DNA of 64,000 bases from Streptomyces violaceusniger Tu 4113. GTDB taxonomy: Bacteria; Actinomycetota; Actinomycetes; Streptomycetales; Streptomycetaceae. Shown piece by piece: positions 59,225 to 64,000 of this stretch (its first letter is position 1; each line of letters begins with the position of its first letter). The notes under the pieces were generated by a model. It ran no database searches, was not told the origin of the DNA, and worked only from the letters and a program-made list of their open reading frames with translations. The translations under genes and the position numbers were made by a program. Where the stretch lies: NCBI RefSeq assembly GCF_000147815.2, contig NC_015957.1, positions 4,960,001-5,024,000 on the forward strand, read 5' to 3'.

Positions 59225-60445
59225 TCACCATCGCACGGGCACCTCTCGCAGACCGCCGACGGTCAGCCCCTCGACCTGCCGCAACTCCTCGACGGGTACG
59301 GCGAGTTCGAGGCTCGGCAGTTTGCGCAGCAGGACCTCCAGGGCGACCTGGAGTTCGGTGCGGGCCAGGGACTGGCCCAGGCAGGAGTGGGCTCCCGCGC
59401 CGAAGGTGAGGTGGGGGTTGGGGCTGCGGGTGAGGTCCATCTCGTCCGGGGTGGCGAAGACCCGCTCGTCACGGTTGGCGGCGGACAGGCTGCAGAAGAC
59501 TGTGGTGCCGCTCGGTAGCAGGGTGCCGTCGACGTCGAGGTCCTCGCTCAGATAGCGCCGGATGCCGAATCCGCCCAGGTTGGCGTCGGAGCGCAATACC
59601 TCGTCGACCGCGGTGCGCACCAGGGAGGGGTCGGCCAGCAGGCGTTCCCACTGGGTGCGGTCGGCCAGGAGCATGGCGGCCATCTTGCCGATCATGTTCG
59701 CGGTGGTCTCGTGCCCGGCGACCAGGAGGCCCATGCCGGTGCCGAGCAGTTCGGGGTCGGTAAGGCCCTCGCCCTCCGCCCGGCTCTCCTCGATCAGCAT
59801 GCTGATCACGTCCTCGCCGGGCTGGGCGCGCTTGGCCGCGACGAGGTCGGACATGTAGGTCACGAACTCCGCGTAGGCCTGCTTGGCTTCCTCTTTGGTG
59901 TAACGGCTGACGTTCAGGAACGCGTCGGACCAGTAGGAGAAGCGCTCCCGGTCCCCGGCGGGTGCGCCGAGGAGGTCGCAGATCACGTAGACCGGCAGCG
60001 GGAAGCCGAGTGCGGCCTTGAGGTCGGCGGGCCGGCCGCTCTTGACCATGCCGTCGACGAGGGCTTCGGCCATGTCCGTCATGCCCGGGCGCAGTGCCGT
60101 CATGCGCTTGGCGGTGAAGTACTTGCTCAGATGCCGCCGCCACCTCAGGTGCTCCTCGCCCTTGAGCGGGACGGACAGCGCCATGTCGCTGTTGGTCGAC
60201 ACACCGCCGGCCCCTTCCGGGGCGATCCTGGCGCTGTCGTCCTCGGCGGTCGGGCGGGAGAAGCGGGCGTCCGTCAGGAGGGCTTTGACGTGGTCGTAGC
60301 GGGTCAGGAGGGTCCCCGTGTCTCCGCTGGGGAGTCCGACGGTGGCCACCGGGCACTGCTCGCGCAGGCGTTCCCAGTCGGCCGGAGGATCCAGCGGGCC
60401 CCTGGTGGGCAGTGGCAGACGGACAGTGGGGTCGTGGTGACTCAT
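59225..60445 (-). CDS. Cytochrome P450 (CYP105-like)
   Basis: A 406-residue soluble P450. The I-helix oxygen-binding region is GMGLLVAGHETTANMIGKMA, the ExxR is in AVDEVLRSDANLGGFGIRR, and the haem loop is LTFGAGAHSCLGQSLARTEL with the axial cysteine. A mobile substrate-recognition region (GEEHLRWRRHLSKYFTAKRM) is typical. It monooxygenates a hydrophobic compound; CYP105-like enzymes are broad in substrate. It is followed by its ferredoxin, and a divergent TetR with an upstream dyad suggests induction by substrate. ATG 60445 is the start. Confidence 0.93.
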   Translation of the reverse strand: MSHHDPTVRLPLPTRGPLDPPADWERLREQCPVATVGLPSGDTGTLLTRYDHVKALLTDARFSRPTAEDDSARIAPEGAGGVSTNSDMALSVPLKGEEHLRWRRHLSKYFTAKRMTALRPGMTDMAEALVDGMVKSGRPADLKAALGFPLPVYVICDLLGAPAGDRERFSYWSDAFLNVSRYTKEEAKQAYAEFVTYMSDLVAAKRAQPGEDVISMLIEESRAEGEGLTDPELLGTGMGLLVAGHETTANMIGKMAAMLLADRTQWERLLADPSLVRTAVDEVLRSDANLGGFGIRRYLSEDLDVDGTLLPSGTTVFCSLSAANRDERVFATPDEMDLTRSPNPHLTFGAGAHSCLGQSLARTELQVALEVLLRKLPSLELAVPVEELRQVEGLTVGGLREVPVRW

Positions 60446-60584
60446 CTGACATCTCCATGTGGGGGAAGGACTGGTTCGTACAGCGGATGCCGCCCGGCGG
60501 GGCGGGTGGGGCCCGCTGCCGTTGTGTCCGGCGCGTCACGCTTCGGGCGCCCCACCTGGCTCGGGGGGCACAGCTTACAGCTTG

Positions 60585-60606
60585 TTAAATCAAGTGATTG
60601 ATTTAA
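60585..60606. promoter_or_regulatory. Operator dyad of the P450/TetR gap
   Basis: TTAAATCAA-GTGA-TTGATTTAA has perfect 9-base arms in an otherwise GC-rich gap. It is the best candidate operator for the TetR at 60716. A second perfect dyad, ACCGTACGGT (60699-60708), ends eight bases before the TetR ATG and may be autoregulatory. Confidence 0.8.
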
Positions 60607-60715
60607 ATCTAGCGGCAGGGGAATCTTTCTTCAAGGCCGCACGGGAGGTCTGGCCGGATGGACTCCCTCCATCCGGGATGCGACACTCGATACGCTGTAC
60701 CGTACGGTGACCCGT

Positions 60716-61408
60716 ATGCCACGTCACTCGCCTTCGCTGGACCGCGCGACCCCGGGCCGGATCGCCGAGGCCGCCCTCCTCCTGGTCGACGAGGGCGGCC
60801 CTGAGGCTCTGACCTTCCGGTCGCTGGCCACGCGACTCGAGATCTCCCTCGCTTCGCTCCAGCGCCGATGCACCGACCTGGCCGGACTGCTGGATCTGTG
60901 CGTCGACCACGTGGCCGGCCGACTGCCCGACGTCGAGTGGGACACCGGCTGGGCGACGGCCACCGAGACCCGGTTCACCGCGCTCTACCGGCTGCTGGCC
61001 GCTCATCCGGGACTGCTCGCCCTGCGCGGAACGCGGCCCTGGCTCGGCCCGAACCTGCTGGCCCGCCTGGTCGAGCCGCAGCTCGCCGACAGCCTCGCCG
61101 CCGGAATGACCCCCACGGAGGCGATCACCGCGTACCGGCGGATGTACCTGCTCACCCTCGGCAGCGTCGGCTTCGTCGACCACCGCGACCCCAGGGCGGC
61201 CCAGGCGGCCACCCGCGGCGCGCTGGCCGCACTCGACCCGGCGGAGTTCCCGGTGCTGACCGGCAACCTGGCCGCGATCCTGCCCGCCCTGACCGACCAC
61301 GAGGTCTACTACGGCGCACTGCGCCAGCTGATCCACGCGGCGGACCCGGCACGCGTGCCGATCCTGCCGCCCGGCTCGGCGGCACCGGACCCACGCCGCG
61401 ACACCTGA
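60716..61408 (+). CDS. TetR family regulator (TetR_C_11-like)
   Basis: About 230 residues. LDRATPGRIAEAALLLVDEG, GPEALTFRSLATRLEISLAS and LQRRCTDLAGLLDLCVDHVA form the DNA-binding part, slightly unusual in using LQRR at the recognition helix end. The ligand domain is helical with ALYRLLAAHPGLLALRGTRP. ATG 60716 is preferred; the GTG at 60707 overlaps a dyad. It diverges from the P450-ferredoxin pair and precedes the aldolase-family gene, so it may control both. Confidence 0.88.
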   Translation: MPRHSPSLDRATPGRIAEAALLLVDEGGPEALTFRSLATRLEISLASLQRRCTDLAGLLDLCVDHVAGRLPDVEWDTGWATATETRFTALYRLLAAHPGLLALRGTRPWLGPNLLARLVEPQLADSLAAGMTPTEAITAYRRMYLLTLGSVGFVDHRDPRAAQAATRGALAALDPAEFPVLTGNLAAILPALTDHEVYYGALRQLIHAADPARVPILPPGSAAPDPRRDT

Positions 61409-61483
61409 CCTGCCCGATACCGCACCGACGTGCGGCGCGCCCCCTGCCCCCTCCGCCGCCGAAGCGCAGTAAGGACACCGACT

Positions 61484-62536
61484 ATGAGCACCGCCAGCCC
61501 CGCCGCACGCATCTTCAGCAGTGACAACACCGCCGGCACCTCCCCGGAGATCATCGAAGCCGTGACCCGGGCCGCCTCCGGCCAGGCCCTGCCCTACGGC
61601 GCGGACGACAGCACGGCCGCGGTCCGGCGCCGGCTGAGCGACGTCTTCGAGCGGGACGTCGACGTCCTGCTGGTCTCCACGGGGTCCGCCGCGAACGCGC
61701 TGAGTCTGGCCGCGCTGACCCCGCCCTGGGGCAGCGTGCTGTGCCATCGCGACAGCCACATCAACAACGACGAGTGCGGAGCGCCCGAGTTCTACACCGC
61801 GGGCGCCAAGCTCGTCGCGCTCGGCGGCGACGACGCCAAGATCGACCCGGAGGAACTGCGCACGGCCGCACGGCACAAGGCCGGCGACGTGCACAGTGTG
61901 GAGCCCTCCGTGGTGAGCATCACCCAGGCCACCGAGACGGGAGCCGTCTACACTCTCGACGAGATCCGCACCCTCGGGGCGACCGCCGCAGAGGCGGGGC
62001 TGCGCCTGCACATGGACGGCGCCCGCTTCGCCGGCGCCCTCGCCTCCCTCGGCTGCACTCCCGCCGAGCTGACCTGGCGGGCCGGCGTCGACCTGCTGTC
62101 CTTCGGGGCGACGAAGAACGGCACGATGACCGCCGACGCGATCGTCGTCTTCGACCGCTCCCTCACCGCCGAACTGGCCTTCCGCACCAAGCGCGCCGGA
62201 CAGCTCGCCGCCAAGATGCGCTTCCACGCCGCCCAGTTCGACGCCTACCTCACCGACGATCTGTGGCTGCGCAACGCGGCCCACGCCAACGCCATGGCCG
62301 CCCGTCTCCAGGAGGGCCTCAAAGCCATACCCGAGGTCGGACTGCTCGGTGCCGCCGATGCCAACATCCTCTTCTGCCGCCTGCCGCAGCAGGTCATCGA
62401 GGGACTCCTGGCCGAGGGCTACGCCTTCTACCACGACCGCTGGGAGCCGGGCGTCGTCCGCTTCGTCACCTCCTTCGCCACCACGCCGCAGGACGTCGAC
62501 GACCTCCTCCAGGCCGTCGGCCGCCACGCCGGCTGA
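61484..62536 (+). CDS. Threonine aldolase family PLP enzyme
   Basis: A 350-residue fold-type I PLP enzyme. RIFSSDNTAGTSPEIIEAVT, DVLLVSTGSAANALSLAALT, CHRDSHINNDECGAPEFYTA, LHMDGARFAGALASLG (PLP-ring Asp) and the Schiff-base lysine in SFGATKNGTMTADAIVVFD are all present. Threonine aldolases interconvert beta-hydroxy-alpha-amino acids with glycine and an aldehyde. Streptomyces use such enzymes in primary and secondary metabolism. ATG 61484 follows AAGGA, 75 bases after the TetR stop. With P450s on both sides, a tailoring role in a small biosynthetic locus is plausible. Confidence 0.9.
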   Translation: MSTASPAARIFSSDNTAGTSPEIIEAVTRAASGQALPYGADDSTAAVRRRLSDVFERDVDVLLVSTGSAANALSLAALTPPWGSVLCHRDSHINNDECGAPEFYTAGAKLVALGGDDAKIDPEELRTAARHKAGDVHSVEPSVVSITQATETGAVYTLDEIRTLGATAAEAGLRLHMDGARFAGALASLGCTPAELTWRAGVDLLSFGATKNGTMTADAIVVFDRSLTAELAFRTKRAGQLAAKMRFHAAQFDAYLTDDLWLRNAAHANAMAARLQEGLKAIPEVGLLGAADANILFCRLPQQVIEGLLAEGYAFYHDRWEPGVVRFVTSFATTPQDVDDLLQAVGRHAG

Positions 62537-62653
62537 TCAACTGCCGGGGGCCCATGTCAATCCACCGGAAGCGAAAACGGAAGCCGGGGGCGGGTGGCCG
62601 TCGCCGGCACGGCGGGCTGCCGTGCCGACGACGGCGAAGAGCCGCCGAACGTC

Positions 62654-62679
62654 GACGGTTTTGATCGACGGTTTTGATC
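62654..62679. repeat. Tandem 13-base repeat GACGGTTTTGATC x2
   Basis: Two adjacent exact copies in the gap between the convergent aldolase and P450 genes. No hairpin terminator is obvious in this gap. Confidence 0.9.
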
Positions 62680-62737
62680 GCGACGCAATCCAAACGGCGT
62701 CCGCGTCCCCGTCCGTGCGGCACCGGTGGTCCGGCGG

Positions 62738-63973
62738 CTACCAGGTGACCGGCAGTTCGTAGACGCCGTACACGAGACCGTCCTCCTTGAAGGGGAGCTT
62801 CTCCAGATCGGTGGCCAGGCGCAGGGTGGGGATACGGCGGAAGAGGGTGCCGTAGACGACCTGGAGTTCCAGGCGGGCCAGTGGCTGGCCGAGGCACTGG
62901 TGGATGCCGAAGCCGAAGGCCTGGTGCTGGCGGGCATCACGGGTGAGGTCGAGCCGGTCGGGGTCGGGAAAGACGTCGTCCTGCCAGTTGGCGGTGATGC
63001 TGGGCAGGACCATGCCCTCGCCGGCGCGGATGGTCCGGCCGCCGATCTCGATGTCCTCCAGAGCGATCCGGCGGTTGCCGATGTGAATGATCGTCAGATA
63101 CCGCAGCAGCTCGTCCGCCGCCTTCGCGAGGACCTTCTGGTCGTCGGTGTCCCGAACGATCGCGAGCTGGTCGGGGTTTTCCAGCAGGGCCACCACGCTC
63201 AGCGCGATCATGTTGGCGGAGGTCTCGTGTCCGGCACCGAGGAGCAGCAGGCCCATCGCCGCGGCCTCCTCATGCGTGAGGTCGCCCTCGCGGACCCGGG
63301 AGGCGAGCTCGGAGAGGAGATCGTCGGAGGGGTTGGCGAGTTTCTTCTCGATCTGGCCGGAGACGTACGCCAGCAGTGCACGCCTGGCTGCTCCCGACTC
63401 CTCGGGTGAGACGTCGTGGCGGAGACCCACCTCGCTCTGGTGCTGGAAGAAGTCATGGTCCTCGTACGGAACCCCGAGCTGTTCGCAGATGACCAGCGAG
63501 GGCAGGGGCAGCGCCAGGGCGCGTACGAGGTCGGCAGGTTTCGGGCCGGCCAGCATCGTGTCGATGAAGTCGTCCGTCATGCGCTGGACGGCCGGCCGCA
63601 GGGCCTCGACGCGCTTGATGGTGAACGCGCCGCTGAGCATGCGGCGGACCCGGGCGTGTTCGGGGTCGTCCATGTTGAGGAAGGACGGCTGCCCGCCGCG
63701 CCGTCCCGACTCCCGGAAGGCCGGATTCATGTAGGGGAAGCCGGGCCGCCTGAGGTCGACGCTGCAGCGCTGGTCGGCGAGCAGGGCCCGCTGGTCCTCG
63801 AAGCGGGTGACGAGCCAGGGCGTGCCGCCGTCCCACAACCGGACTTTCGTGAGCGGCTGTTCGGCGTGCAGTTGTCGCAGCTGGGGCGGAGGGGCGAACG
63901 GGCACCCGGCTTCCCGCGGCATCGGGAAGTCGGGAATCGCCTTGGACGAGGTGCCGGCAAGTGCGTTGGTCAT
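62738..63973 (-). CDS. Cytochrome P450 (second copy, CYP105-like)
   Basis: A 411-residue P450. The I-helix is GLLLLGAGHETSANMIALSV, the ExxR is in AADELLRYLTIIHIGNRRIA, and the haem loop is QAFGFGIHQCLGQPLARLEL. The N-terminal FPMPREAGCPFAPPPQLRQL is the usual CYP105/107 opening. It is distinct from the P450 at 59225 in its haem and I-helix segments, so it is not a recent duplicate. The start ATG 63973 is near the window edge with GGAG upstream, so promoter and partners lie outside. It converges with the aldolase-family gene. Confidence 0.93.
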   Translation of the reverse strand: MTNALAGTSSKAIPDFPMPREAGCPFAPPPQLRQLHAEQPLTKVRLWDGGTPWLVTRFEDQRALLADQRCSVDLRRPGFPYMNPAFRESGRRGGQPSFLNMDDPEHARVRRMLSGAFTIKRVEALRPAVQRMTDDFIDTMLAGPKPADLVRALALPLPSLVICEQLGVPYEDHDFFQHQSEVGLRHDVSPEESGAARRALLAYVSGQIEKKLANPSDDLLSELASRVREGDLTHEEAAAMGLLLLGAGHETSANMIALSVVALLENPDQLAIVRDTDDQKVLAKAADELLRYLTIIHIGNRRIALEDIEIGGRTIRAGEGMVLPSITANWQDDVFPDPDRLDLTRDARQHQAFGFGIHQCLGQPLARLELQVVYGTLFRRIPTLRLATDLEKLPFKEDGLVYGVYELPVTW

Positions 63974-64000
63974 GTCACTCCTGTTGGTGGAGGAGGGGAG

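Noticed and set aside
60590..62527. A 645-codon minus-strand frame opposite TetR and the aldolase-family gene
   Set aside because: Gly/Val/Gln-rich antisense shadow of two clear PLP and TetR genes.
1..64000. tRNA, rRNA, riboswitch or replication origin
   Set aside because: I saw no cloverleaf-like sequence, conserved rRNA segment, recognisable riboswitch core or DnaA-box cluster. A covariance-model search would be needed to exclude small RNAs.

Overview
The window is high-GC actinobacterial DNA, most likely from a Streptomyces chromosome arm or a large linear plasmid. The reasons are strong G/C bias at third codon positions, GGAGG-type ribosome sites, many GTG and some TTG starts, and families typical of that genus (TetR, Lrp, CYP105-like P450 plus ferredoxin, STAS/ANTAR proteins). 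Intact metabolic or regulatory cassettes are separated by a graveyard of truncated genes, recombinases and insertion sequences, which fits an accessory or subterminal region. Several recombinase genes carry single-base frameshifts. These may be decay or sequencing error at short homopolymers.

Layout. 1-6.4 kb: a cut dihydrodipicolinate-synthase-family gene, a PaiB/dioxygenase-reductase chimera, a TetR/zinc-type oxidoreductase pair with a clear operator, an aquaporin, and fragments of an IS5 transposase, an acyl-CoA carboxylase and istB. 6.4-11.8 kb: two small hypothetical genes, then a recombination module (TniQ diverging from integrase, Xre regulator and zinc-ribbon integrase) and a nucleotidyltransferase. 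13.7-19.3 kb: a double-Lrp regulator diverging from a LysA-like decarboxylase, a GntP-like permease and an N-acyl-D-amino-acid deacylase, probably one D-amino-acid utilisation unit. 19.4-25.6 kb: mostly remnants around a STAS-ANTAR regulator. 25.7-33.2 kb: an aldo/keto reductase behind a MerR-type promoter, a Tn554-like pair of tyrosine recombinases, a decayed IS and an FMN glutamate-synthase-family protein. 33.6-35.9 kb: a membrane-anchored Mrr-type nuclease and remnants.

35.9-42.5 kb is the most unusual region. An AraC regulator precedes a 67-residue peptide with ten cysteines in its last 38 residues. It is followed by a MauE-like membrane redox protein, a TlpA/MauD-like thioredoxin, an ABC exporter lacking a peptidase domain, a signal peptidase I fused to a cupin, and an APH-fold kinase. 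I read it as a cassette that makes, oxidatively folds, exports and processes a disulfide-rich peptide. I know no characterised counterpart.

42.6-64 kb: agmatine deiminase and a membrane protein under a TetR with two visible palindromes; an IS5-family copy that supplies the stop codon of a TetR gene; a VOC protein; a two-component system; a GbsR-like regulator diverging, over a perfect palindrome, from a GMC oxidoreductase, aldehyde dehydrogenase and M20 amidohydrolase operon; then P450 plus ferredoxin, TetR, a threonine-aldolase-family enzyme and a second P450. I saw no rRNA, tRNA, CRISPR array or replication origin.
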